The notes beneath the pieces are model-generated. The model did not search any database and was not told the origin of the DNA. It saw nothing but the letters and a program-made list of their open reading frames with translations. From assembly GCF_934561205.1 (NCBI RefSeq), contig NZ_CAKTFU010000001.1, positions 124,001 through 188,000 of the forward strand: a DNA stretch of 64,000 bases, written 5' to 3'. Position numbers and translations under genes: made by a program. Source of the DNA: an uncultured Gemmiger sp. GTDB taxonomy: Bacteria; Bacillota; Clostridia; Oscillospirales; Ruminococcaceae. Of the stretch, positions 44,072 to 51,847 are shown in pieces (within the stretch, counting starts at the first letter, position 1; every line of letters starts with the position of its first letter).

Positions 44072-45490
44072 TTAGCCGATACTGCCCTTCATTTCCAGAT
44101 GGATCAGGTTGTTCATCTCGACGGCGTATTCCAGAGGCAGTTCCTTGGCGATCGGCTCGGCAAAGCCGCCTACGATCAGCGCACGGGCGTCCTCCTCCGA
44201 GATGCCGCGGCTCATCAGGTAAAAGATGGCATCCTCGCTGATGCGCCCGATCTTTGCCTCGTGCCCGACATCGACCTTGTCGCAGCGGATGTCCATCTCG
44301 GGGATGGTGTCGGAGCGCGAGCGGTCATCCAGCATCAGCGATTCGCAGCTGACGCTCGATCTGCTGCCCTCGGCGTTCGGCAGCACGACAACGCTGGAAC
44401 GGAAGTTCGAGATGCCGCCGTCACGCGCCAGACTCTTGGTGGAAATATGGCTGGTGGTGTGCGGCGCGGCGTGTACCACCTTGGCGCCGGTGTCCAGCTC
44501 CTGCCCGGCCCCGGCAAAGGTGATGCCGGTAAATTCCATCCGCGCGCCATCGCCCTGCAGGATGCTCATGGGGTACAGGCAGGAGGTGTGCGAGCCGAAG
44601 GAGCCGGACACCCACTCGATGGTGCCGCCCGCCGCGACCTTGGCGCGTTTGGTGTTGAGGTTGTACATATTTTTGGACCAGTTTTCAATGGTCGAATACC
44701 GCACACGGGCGTTTTCGCCGACGTAAATTTCCACGCAGCCGGCGTGCAGGTTGGCAACATTGTATTTGGGGGCGGAGCAGCCCTCGATAAAATGCAGGTA
44801 AGCGCCCTTTTCCACAATGATCAGCGTATGCTCAAACTGCCCGGCGCCGGGCGCGTTGAGCCGGAAATACGACTGCAGCGGGATTTCCACATGCACACCC
44901 GCAGGGACATACACAAAGCTGCCGCCGCTCCACACCGCGCCGTGCAGCGCCGCAAACTTGTGGTCTGTGGGCGGGACCAGCTTCATAAAATGGGTACGGA
45001 CCAGCTCGGCATATTCGCCCTGCAGGGCGCTTTCCATATCGGTGTAGACAACGCCCTGCGCGGCGACCTCAGCACGGACGTTGTGGTAGACGACCTCGGA
45101 ATCATACTGTGCGCCCACGCCCGCCAGCCCCGAGCGCTCTGCCTGCGGGATGCCCAGACGCTCAAAGGTGTTTTTGATGTCGGCGGGGACATCGCTCCAT
45201 TTGCCCTGCATGGCCGTGTTGGGGCGCACATACGTCACGATGTTGCGCATATCCAGTCCGCTGATGTCCGGTCCCCAGTTTTGCACGGGGGTGCGGTCGT
45301 AGATTTGCAGGGATTGCAGGCGGAAGTCCCGCATCCAGGCGGGGTCGTGCTTTTCGGCAGAAATCTGCTCTACGATCTCCGGCGTCAGACCGGAGCCGAC
45401 CTCAAACGCGGCGTTGGCGGCGTCCTTGATGTCGTAGATGCTGCGGTCCACGGCGGCAACGTTGGTTTTTTCGGTTTCGTAAGCCCTCAT
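44072..45490 (-). CDS. sufB: Fe-S assembly scaffold SufB
   Basis: A 472-residue scaffold on which the SUF system builds new clusters. DFRLQSLQIYDRTPVQNWGP near the start, KLVPPTDHKFAALHGAVWSGGSF, VHVEIPLQSYFRLN, FIEGCSAPKY and SVSCESLMLDDRSRSDTIP are clear SufB segments; the Cys in SCESL is the one needed for cluster assembly. KIGRISEDAIFYLMSRGISE is the C-terminal helix. It starts with ATG overlapping the end of sufC by four bases. Confidence 0.95.
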   Translation of the reverse strand: MRAYETEKTNVAAVDRSIYDIKDAANAAFEVGSGLTPEIVEQISAEKHDPAWMRDFRLQSLQIYDRTPVQNWGPDISGLDMRNIVTYVRPNTAMQGKWSDVPADIKNTFERLGIPQAERSGLAGVGAQYDSEVVYHNVRAEVAAQGVVYTDMESALQGEYAELVRTHFMKLVPPTDHKFAALHGAVWSGGSFVYVPAGVHVEIPLQSYFRLNAPGAGQFEHTLIIVEKGAYLHFIEGCSAPKYNVANLHAGCVEIYVGENARVRYSTIENWSKNMYNLNTKRAKVAAGGTIEWVSGSFGSHTSCLYPMSILQGDGARMEFTGITFAGAGQELDTGAKVVHAAPHTTSHISTKSLARDGGISNFRSSVVVLPNAEGSRSSVSCESLMLDDRSRSDTIPEMDIRCDKVDVGHEAKIGRISEDAIFYLMSRGISEEDARALIVGGFAEPIAKELPLEYAVEMNNLIHLEMKGSIG

Positions 45491-46245
45491 TTTGCGGCGT
45501 CCCCCTTTACCGAGGCAAAGCCCTCCTGCAAAATTTCGTTGACCAGTGCGCCGCTGCCGGTGCGCACAATGCGGGCATCGTCCAGAACGTGGACGAAATC
45601 CACGGTCAGTTCCTCCAGAATTTTGGCGTTGTGGGTGATGATGAGCAGCGCGTTATCGGCGTTGTGGTAGGCGCGCACCCCCGCGGCAACGGTCTTGACG
45701 GCGTCCACATCCAGGCCGGAGTCGGTCTCGTCCAGCAGGGCGAGCTTGGGCTTGAGCATCAGCAGCTGCAGCATCTCGGCCTTTTTCTTTTCGCCGCCGG
45801 AAAACCCGACGTTCAGGTAGCGGTCGGCGTAGGCGGGGTCGATCTGCAGCGCCTGCATCTGCCGCGCCAGCTCATGCCGGAACGCCATCACCTTGACGGG
45901 CTGCCCGGTCACGGCGCCTTGGGCGGTGCGCAGGAAATTTTCCAGCGTGATGCCGGGGATCTCCTCCGGCGTCTGGAAGGACAGGAACATTCCCAGCCGC
46001 GCGCGGACATCGGCAGGCTCGTGGGTGACATCCTGCCCGCGGAACACAATCTGCCCGCGGGTCACGGTGTAGCGCGGGTCGCCCATCAGGGCGCTCATCA
46101 GGGTGGATTTGCCCGCCCCGTTGTGGCCCATGAGAACATGGACCTCCCCTGCGTTTACCGTAAGGTCAACACCGTCCAGAAGGACCTTGTGCTCCTCCCC
46201 CACTGTGACCTGTAAATCCTTGACTTGCAGCAATGCGCTGTTCAT
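45487..46245 (-). CDS. sufC: SufC ATPase
   Basis: A 252-residue ABC ATPase that drives SufBD conformational change. GHNGAGKSTLMSALMG (Walker A), FLSFQTPEEIPGITLENFL (Q-loop), FSGGEKKKAEMLQLLML (signature, SufC type) and ALLDETDSGLDVDAVK (Walker B) fit SufC closely. It is the first gene of sufCBDSU; AAGGAGG precedes the ATG. Compared with the smsC protein, the signature reads GGEKKKAE rather than GGELKRIE, so the two loci are not recent duplicates. Confidence 0.95.
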   Translation of the reverse strand: MNSALLQVKDLQVTVGEEHKVLLDGVDLTVNAGEVHVLMGHNGAGKSTLMSALMGDPRYTVTRGQIVFRGQDVTHEPADVRARLGMFLSFQTPEEIPGITLENFLRTAQGAVTGQPVKVMAFRHELARQMQALQIDPAYADRYLNVGFSGGEKKKAEMLQLLMLKPKLALLDETDSGLDVDAVKTVAAGVRAYHNADNALLIITHNAKILEELTVDFVHVLDDARIVRTGSGALVNEILQEGFASVKGDAAK

Positions 46246-46298
46246 AGAAAAGCCTCCTTATTGTGAACGGGGTTTTATAACCCAGTGAATTTCTATGA

Positions 46299-46332
46299 AT
46301 TATACTATACCAATTCGATAGGAAATGCAACC
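46299..46332 (-). promoter_or_regulatory. suf operon promoter region
   Basis: On the minus strand TATAGTATAAT gives two overlapping -10 candidates (46304-46309 and 46299-46304); GGTTGC lies 17 bases upstream of the first. The -35 is poor, suggesting activator dependence. The remainder of the 237-base gap shows no GTTAG-type box. Confidence 0.5.
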
Positions 46333-46482
46333 CCCAAAATGAAATTTCGGCAAATCCATACCGTTTTATAGGGAATTTGCCCCCAAAACTGCCAAATTTG
46401 TGCATAAGGCTTTTATTTTGCGGGCAGTTGTGGTAATATAAAAATGTATAACTGTGTTACTTGCATAGAGAGGATAAAAACT

Positions 46483-48333
46483 ATGTGTGGATTTGTAGGC
46501 TTTACCGGGCTGCGTGCCGAGCGCGAGGCCATCTTGCATAAAATGGCGGATCGCATCATTCACCGCGGTCCGGATATGGAGGGGTACCACCTCAGCGGCG
46601 ACACCCCGCAGACGGCTGTGGCGCTGGGCTTTCGTCGGTTGAGCATCATCGACCTGGCCGCCGGTAAGCAGCCGATGTATAACGAGGACGGCACCGTGGT
46701 GGTGGTGTTCAACGGCGAAATTTACAACTTTATGCAGCTGCGCACCGAGCTGCAGGCCAAGGGGCATATCTTTACCACCCACTGCGATACCGAGGTCATC
46801 CTGCACGGGTATGAGGAATACGGCACCGCGCTGGCCGCCAAGCTGCGCGGGATGTTCGCCTTTGTTGTGTGGGACACCAAGACCAACAAAATGTACGGTG
46901 CACGGGATATTTTTGGCATTAAACCGTTCTATTATACCAAAACCGAGGCGGGCGAGCTTTTGTTTGGCAGCGAGATCAAGAGCCTGCTGGAGCATCCGGG
47001 TTTCCGCCGTGAGGTCAACCCCGAAGCCCTGCGCTCCTACCTGACCTTCCAGTACAGCGCCATGAACGAAACCTTCTTTAAGGGCACCTACAAGCTGCCC
47101 CCCGCGCACTGGTTCACCTTTGAAAACGGCACGATGCACATCGAGCGCTACTGGGACGCCGATTTCCGCCGCAAGACGTCGCTGACCTACGAGCAGGCTG
47201 CCGACGAGATCGACGCCCGCGTGCGCGAGAGCGTGGCTGCCCACCGCATCAGCGATGTCAAGGTGGGGTCGTTTTTGTCCGGCGGCGTGGATTCCAGCTA
47301 TATCACCGCTTGCCTGATGCCCAACGAAACCTTCTCCGTCGGCTTTGAAAGCCCCGACGGCACCCACAAATTTGACGAAACCACCGAGGCTGCCGAGCTG
47401 AGCCAAAAGCTGGGCATCCGCAATTACCGCAATATGCTGACCAAGGAGCAGTGTCTGGAGGCATTTGCCGACATCCAGTACCATATGGATGAGCCGCAGT
47501 CCAACCCGTCCAGCGTGCCGCTGTATTTCCTGTGCCAGCTGGCCAAGCAGCATGTCACGGTGGTGCTTTCGGGCGAGGGCGCGGACGAAATTTACGCCGG
47601 GTACGAATGGTACGCCGACACCGACCTGATGAAAAAATACAAGCGTCTGCCCGCCGGGCTGCGCCATATTGCCAGCGATATCAGCCAGCAGCTGCCCTAT
47701 TTTAAGGGACACGACTTTATCATCAAGGGCAGCGGCAGACCGGAGGATTGGTTTATCGGTCAGGCGCTGGTCTTTGACGAAAAAGAAGCGTATGACATCT
47801 TAAAGCCCAAATACCGCGTGGGTCCCACCGCGCGCGAGGTGGCAGCGCCCATCTATGACCGCGTCAAGGATCTGAGCGAGCTGGAGAAAAAGCAGTATCT
47901 GGATCTGAACCTGTGGCTGCCCGGCGATATCCTGCTGAAGGCGGATAAGATGAGTATGGCGCATTCTTTGGAGCTGCGCGTGCCGTATCTTGACCGCGAG
48001 GTGCTGCGCGAGGCAGAAACCTACCCCGTAAGCTACAAGCTGCGCGGCGACACCAAGGCCGTGCTGCGCACCGCCGCCAACAAGACCCTGCCCGATGCCT
48101 GGGCAAACCGCACCAAGAAGGGCTTCCCCGTGCCGATCGCCAAATGGCTGGAGGACCCGGAATTTTCCGCCAAGGTGCGTGCAAAATTTGAGAGCGACGT
48201 CGCCGCCGAGTACTTTGACCAGGATAAGCTGCTGGCGCTTTTGGCAGACCCCAAGCACAACCGCCGCAAGGTCTGGACGGCGCTGACCTTCCTGACATGG
48301 CACGAACAGTTCTTTGAAAAGTTCGATGCGTAA
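46483..48333 (+). CDS. asnB: Glutamine-dependent asparagine synthetase-type amidotransferase (AsnB)
   Basis: A 616-residue class II glutamine amidotransferase. The start is set by chemistry: MCGFVGFTG puts the catalytic Cys at position 2, so ATG 46483 is right even though the frame opens 13 codons earlier. The glutaminase domain has RGPD, NGEIYN and DTEVILHGYE; the synthetase domain has FLSGGVDSSY (PP-loop). AsnB-type enzymes make asparagine or amidate cell-wall side groups (meso-DAP in B. subtilis, D-Asp in Enterococcus). Here an ATP-grasp ligase and murE follow in the same direction, which favours a peptidoglycan role, though plain asparagine synthesis is not excluded. Confidence 0.93.
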   Translation: MCGFVGFTGLRAEREAILHKMADRIIHRGPDMEGYHLSGDTPQTAVALGFRRLSIIDLAAGKQPMYNEDGTVVVVFNGEIYNFMQLRTELQAKGHIFTTHCDTEVILHGYEEYGTALAAKLRGMFAFVVWDTKTNKMYGARDIFGIKPFYYTKTEAGELLFGSEIKSLLEHPGFRREVNPEALRSYLTFQYSAMNETFFKGTYKLPPAHWFTFENGTMHIERYWDADFRRKTSLTYEQAADEIDARVRESVAAHRISDVKVGSFLSGGVDSSYITACLMPNETFSVGFESPDGTHKFDETTEAAELSQKLGIRNYRNMLTKEQCLEAFADIQYHMDEPQSNPSSVPLYFLCQLAKQHVTVVLSGEGADEIYAGYEWYADTDLMKKYKRLPAGLRHIASDISQQLPYFKGHDFIIKGSGRPEDWFIGQALVFDEKEAYDILKPKYRVGPTAREVAAPIYDRVKDLSELEKKQYLDLNLWLPGDILLKADKMSMAHSLELRVPYLDREVLREAETYPVSYKLRGDTKAVLRTAANKTLPDAWANRTKKGFPVPIAKWLEDPEFSAKVRAKFESDVAAEYFDQDKLLALLADPKHNRRKVWTALTFLTWHEQFFEKFDA

Positions 48334-48394
48334 GTTTGCGACGTGGCAGGATAAAAGAAAAATTTGAATTTTTGATGGGGAGATGTTTCCGCAA

Positions 48395-49627
48395 ATGTCC
48401 GATATCGTACCTGTATTTCTGGGCGCCGATTTAAACTGCTATAACTTTGCCCGCGCCTTTCACGAGGCTTACGGCGTAGAAAGCTACGCCTTTGGCCGCT
48501 ACCCCATGGCACCGACCAAGTATTCCCGCATTGTCCACTTTACCACTGTGCCGGATATGGACAACGAAACCACGATGATGCGCATATTAAAGGACTTTGC
48601 CGCACAGCATACCGGTAAGCGGCTGTACCTGTTCGGCTGCACCGACGATTACGCCGCCATGATCATCCGCCGCAAGGCGGAGCTGCCGGAGTATATTGCC
48701 CCCGGCCCCGCCGCCGATCTGTACACCACCGTGCAGAAAAAGGCCGAGTTTTACGAGGTCTGCGACAAGTTCGGCATCCCCTACCCCGCCACCAAGGTGC
48801 TGACCGCGCCCGTGGACGCTGCCGAATTGAGCGAGGAAAAGCTGGGCTTTGGCTACCCCCTGATCGTCAAGCCCAGTTCCAGCGTGGATTACTGGAAATT
48901 CCCCTTTGACAGCATGAAAAAGGTCTACACTGCCCATTCCGCCGACGAAGCCGCCGAGATCGTGCGCACCGTCTACGCCAGCGGCTACCCCGACAAGATG
49001 CTGCTGCAAAAGATGGTGCCGGGCGGCGACGACCATATGCGCGTGCTGACCGCTTTCTCCGACAAAAGCGGCAAGGTTCGCGCCATGTGTTTGGGACACA
49101 CGATGATCGAGGAACACACCCCCCACGGCTTGGGCAACCACGCCGCCATCGTGACCGAGGACACCGCCGCCCTGCCGCTGGTGGAAAACATCCGCCAAAT
49201 GCTGGAGGCCTGCCACTACACGGGTTTTTCCAACTTTGACATCAAGTGCAGCGACGAGCCGGGCGATTTCCGCGTGTTTGAAATCAACCTGCGCCAAGGC
49301 CGCAGCAACTATTACGTCACCGCAGGCGGCATGAACCTTGCCCGTCTGGTCGTAGAAAAATGGGACGACAACGGCGACGACTGCGTTTTGAACCGCAACG
49401 AGGTGTTCTGGCACCATGTGCCCGCACAGGTGGCCTTTACCTACACCGAGGACCCCGCCCTTGTCCGCAAGGCGAAGGCGCTGAAGGCAGCCGGAAAAGA
49501 AAAATGCTCGCTGCTGTACGCCCCCGACCTGCGCTGGAACCCTGTGCGCTACGCCTGCGTGCTGGAGCAGCTGCGCCGCCAGTTCAAGAAGTTCAAGACC
49601 TATTACCCCAAGCCGGGTCAAAACTGA
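48395..49627 (+). CDS. ATP-grasp carboxylate-amine ligase (D-aspartate ligase-like)
   Basis: A 410-residue ATP-grasp protein of the COG3919 type, which includes the D-aspartate ligase of Enterococcus faecium. The N-terminus PVFLGADLNCYNFARAFHEA is the family's first fold. YPLIVKPSSSVDYW is the ATP lysine strand, QKMVPGGDDHMRVLTAF and FEINLRQGRSNYYVT hold the metal-binding residues. No signal or membrane segment. The ATG at 48383 lies against the GGGGAG site, so the ATG at 48395 (MSDIVPVF) is preferred. It sits between asnB and murE; adding an amino acid to a peptidoglycan precursor is the inferred role. Confidence 0.82.
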   Translation: MSDIVPVFLGADLNCYNFARAFHEAYGVESYAFGRYPMAPTKYSRIVHFTTVPDMDNETTMMRILKDFAAQHTGKRLYLFGCTDDYAAMIIRRKAELPEYIAPGPAADLYTTVQKKAEFYEVCDKFGIPYPATKVLTAPVDAAELSEEKLGFGYPLIVKPSSSVDYWKFPFDSMKKVYTAHSADEAAEIVRTVYASGYPDKMLLQKMVPGGDDHMRVLTAFSDKSGKVRAMCLGHTMIEEHTPHGLGNHAAIVTEDTAALPLVENIRQMLEACHYTGFSNFDIKCSDEPGDFRVFEINLRQGRSNYYVTAGGMNLARLVVEKWDDNGDDCVLNRNEVFWHHVPAQVAFTYTEDPALVRKAKALKAAGKEKCSLLYAPDLRWNPVRYACVLEQLRRQFKKFKTYYPKPGQN

Positions 49628-49669
49628 TCGGGCGGCACGGGCTGTCTGTATCTGAAAAAGGGATGTTCT

Positions 49670-51130
49670 ATGAAGCTAAATGACTTTATCACTCGGATCC
49701 CTCACACGGGGGAGTCCGATGCGGAAATCGCGGCTATCGTGTACGATTCCCGCAAGGCGAAGGCAGGCACGCTGTTTGTCTGCCTTGTCGGGGCTTGGGC
49801 GGACGGTCACACCTACGCCCAAAGCGCCTATGATAACGGCTGCCGCGCCTTTTTGTGCGAGCATACGGTAAATTTGCCCGCCGATGCCGTGCAGATTTTG
49901 ACCCCCGACACCCGCGCCGCGCTGGCGGTGATCGGTGCCGATTTTTACAGCAACCCCGCCGAGCAGCTGCATCTGATCGGCATTACCGGCACCAAGGGCA
50001 AGACGACCACGGCGCTGCTGACGGCAGCGATTTTGTCGGAATCGGGGCTGCCCTGCGCCTACATCGGCTCCAACGGCGTGAACATTGCCGGTGAGCATGA
50101 GGCAACCGCCAACACCACGCCGGAAAGTCTGGAACTGCACCGCTTGTTCCGCAAAATGCTGGATGCCGGGGTACACCACTGTGTGCTGGAGGTCAGCAGC
50201 CAGGCGCTGCGCCACAACCGCGTGGACGGCGTACCCTTTGAGGTGGTGGCGTTCACCAATCTGTCTGAGGATCACATCGGCCCCGGCGAACACCCCGATT
50301 TTGCCGACTACAAGGCCGCCAAGCGCCGCCTGTTTGCCGAATACAACGCCCGCGTGATGGTCTATAACGCCGACGACGATACCTCCGATTATATGCGGCA
50401 GGGCTTTGCGGGGCAGCAGGTCAGCTTTGGCATTGACCGCGCTGCCGACTACCGCGCCGAAGGCTTGGGGCAGTACCGCAGCGAAACCGCCTTGGGCGTG
50501 ACCTTCACCTGCCGCCACGGCGGCAAGACGACCCCCGTGCAGGTGATGAGCCCCGGCGCGTTCAGCGCGTCGGACGCGCTGTGCGCCATTGCCCTGTGCG
50601 GCGCCTTTGGCGTGGCGCCCGACCGCTGTGCCGCCGTGCTGGCGCACACAACGGTGCAGGGACGCTTTGAGGTGGTCGAGGGGCTGCCCGGCCGCACCTT
50701 TATTGTCGATTACTCCCACAACGGGCTGTCGCTGACCAGCGCCCTAAAGACGCTGCGGGCGTATGCGCCCCGTAAGCTGATCTGCGTGTTCGGCTCGGTG
50801 GGCGAGCGCACCCAGCTGCGCCGCCGCGAGCTGGCGGAGGCATCCTCTGCCTATGCAGATTTCAGCATCCTGACCAGCGACAACCCCGACCACGAGGACC
50901 CCGCCGCCATCACGGCGGAAATTGCGCAGCATATGGCACCGGGGGCACCCTACAAAATTGTGGTGGACCGCGCCGAGGCTATCCGCGAGGCGGTGACCAT
51001 GACGCGGCCCGGCGACATTGTGCTGTTTGCCGGCAAGGGACACGAGGATTACCAGCTGATCAACGGCGTGAAAACGCCCTTTGCGGAACGGGATATCATT
51101 CGTTCCGTCTGCAAGGAAATGCAGCAATAA
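49670..51130 (+). CDS. murE: MurE-type UDP-MurNAc-tripeptide synthetase
   Basis: A 486-residue Mur ligase that adds the third residue of the peptidoglycan stem. IGITGTKGKTTTALL is the ATP site, SNGVNIAGEHEATANTTPES the UDP-sugar segment, FVVDYSHN-like FIVDYSHNGLSL and AGKGHEDYQ the Mur signatures. DAP-adding MurE enzymes carry DNPR; this one reads SDNPDHEDP, more like the L-Lys-adding S. aureus form (DNPANDDP). The third residue is thus probably not meso-DAP. It is the last gene of the asnB/ATP-grasp/murE cassette, with an AAGGGA site and a strong terminator after it. Confidence 0.88.
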   Translation: MKLNDFITRIPHTGESDAEIAAIVYDSRKAKAGTLFVCLVGAWADGHTYAQSAYDNGCRAFLCEHTVNLPADAVQILTPDTRAALAVIGADFYSNPAEQLHLIGITGTKGKTTTALLTAAILSESGLPCAYIGSNGVNIAGEHEATANTTPESLELHRLFRKMLDAGVHHCVLEVSSQALRHNRVDGVPFEVVAFTNLSEDHIGPGEHPDFADYKAAKRRLFAEYNARVMVYNADDDTSDYMRQGFAGQQVSFGIDRAADYRAEGLGQYRSETALGVTFTCRHGGKTTPVQVMSPGAFSASDALCAIALCGAFGVAPDRCAAVLAHTTVQGRFEVVEGLPGRTFIVDYSHNGLSLTSALKTLRAYAPRKLICVFGSVGERTQLRRRELAEASSAYADFSILTSDNPDHEDPAAITAEIAQHMAPGAPYKIVVDRAEAIREAVTMTRPGDIVLFAGKGHEDYQLINGVKTPFAERDIIRSVCKEMQQ

Positions 51131-51134
51131 ATAA

Positions 51135-51165
51135 CGCGCCCCGCATCGTTTCGATGCGGGGCGCG
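51135..51165. terminator. Terminator after murE, shared with the DtxR-family gene
   Basis: A 14-bp stem (CGCGCCCCGCATCG/CGATGCGGGGCGCG) with TTT loop; plus tail TTTTGTCG, minus tail TTATTTATT. Confidence 0.88.
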
Positions 51166-51178
51166 TTTTGTCGCTGTG

Positions 51179-51550
51179 TCACTGCTTGTACTGCTCGGCA
51201 AAGGCAATCATCTTGCTGTAGGTTTCGTCACTTAAATCATGCTCGATCTTGCAGGCATCGTGGGCGGCAATGTCCGGGTCAACACCCAGCGCCACAAAAA
51301 AGGCAGTCAGCTTGCGGTGGCGGTCATAGATGCGGCGGGCAATCTCCAGACCCGGTTCCTCCAGCGTAATGAAGCCGTCGGCATCCACCGAAATATAGCC
51401 GTTCTCGCGCAGGTTTTTCATGGCAATGCTGACGCTCGGCTTGGAAAAGCCCATGGCCACGGCAATGTCGATGGAGCGCACGGAGCCTTTCTGCTCTTTG
51501 AGCATCAGGATCTGTTCCAGATAATCCTCGGCAGATTCGTGTATCTTCAA
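51179..51550 (-). CDS. DtxR/MntR-family metal-dependent repressor
   Basis: A 123-residue regulator. The winged helix at residues 5-60 has SAEDYLEQILML and FSKPSVSIAMKNLRENGYI (recognition helix). The metal-binding half shows DRHRKLTAFF and ACKIEHDLSDET, the Glu/His/Cys ligands of the family. It lacks the SH3 domain of full-length DtxR, so it is the short MntR-like form. The start is TTG at 51550, seven bases after GGGGGA. Being next to the Feo genes, it is the best candidate to bind the GTTAG-N6-CTAAC boxes. Iron or manganese specificity is open. Confidence 0.88.
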   Translation of the reverse strand: MKIHESAEDYLEQILMLKEQKGSVRSIDIAVAMGFSKPSVSIAMKNLRENGYISVDADGFITLEEPGLEIARRIYDRHRKLTAFFVALGVDPDIAAHDACKIEHDLSDETYSKMIAFAEQYKQ

Positions 51551-51636
51551 GGCGGCATCCCCCTTTACTTATAGTAGTTCTATCATACCACGGCGGGGCT
51601 TTTTTTGCAAGGCAAACCGGCACAAGAACACAAAAA

Positions 51637-51660
51637 GGCGCGGGGCAAATGCCCCGCGCC
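51637..51660 (-). terminator. Terminator of the feo operon
   Basis: GGCGCGGGGC/GCCCCGCGCC with an AAAT loop and TTTTTGTG on the minus strand. Confidence 0.88.
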
Positions 51661-51667
51661 TATGCGT

Positions 51668-51841
51668 TTATTTGCCGCTGTGGCAGCAGTGTCCGTCACA
51701 GTCGTGGCATCCGCCGCTGCAGCCCCCGCAGGAGCCGCCGGACTTGCGCGTGCGGTACAACAGCCAGCCCACGCCGCCGAACACGATAGCGGCCACGATC
51801 ACGGTGGGCAGGTTGAAATTGGCAGCCAGAAACGACATCAT
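51668..51841 (-). CDS. FeoB-associated Cys-rich membrane protein
   Basis: A 57-residue protein with one membrane helix (residues about 11-29, LPTVIVAAIVFGGVGWLLY) and a Cys/His/Gly-rich tail (CGGCSGGCHDCDGHCCH) with seven Cys and three His. This is the FeoB-associated Cys-rich small-protein type, found directly after feoB; the tail probably binds iron at the membrane, and some members act as the FeoC-like third component. AAGGGATGA precedes the ATG at 51841, and it starts six bases after the feoB stop. Confidence 0.85.
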   Translation of the reverse strand: MMSFLAANFNLPTVIVAAIVFGGVGWLLYRTRKSGGSCGGCSGGCHDCDGHCCHSGK

Positions 51842-51847
51842 AAAAGC

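Noticed and set aside
46246..46482. A metal box of the GTTAG type at the suf operon
   Set aside because: Looked for GTTAG-N6-CTAAC in this gap and upstream of smsC; none found, so SUF and SMS are not placed in that regulon.
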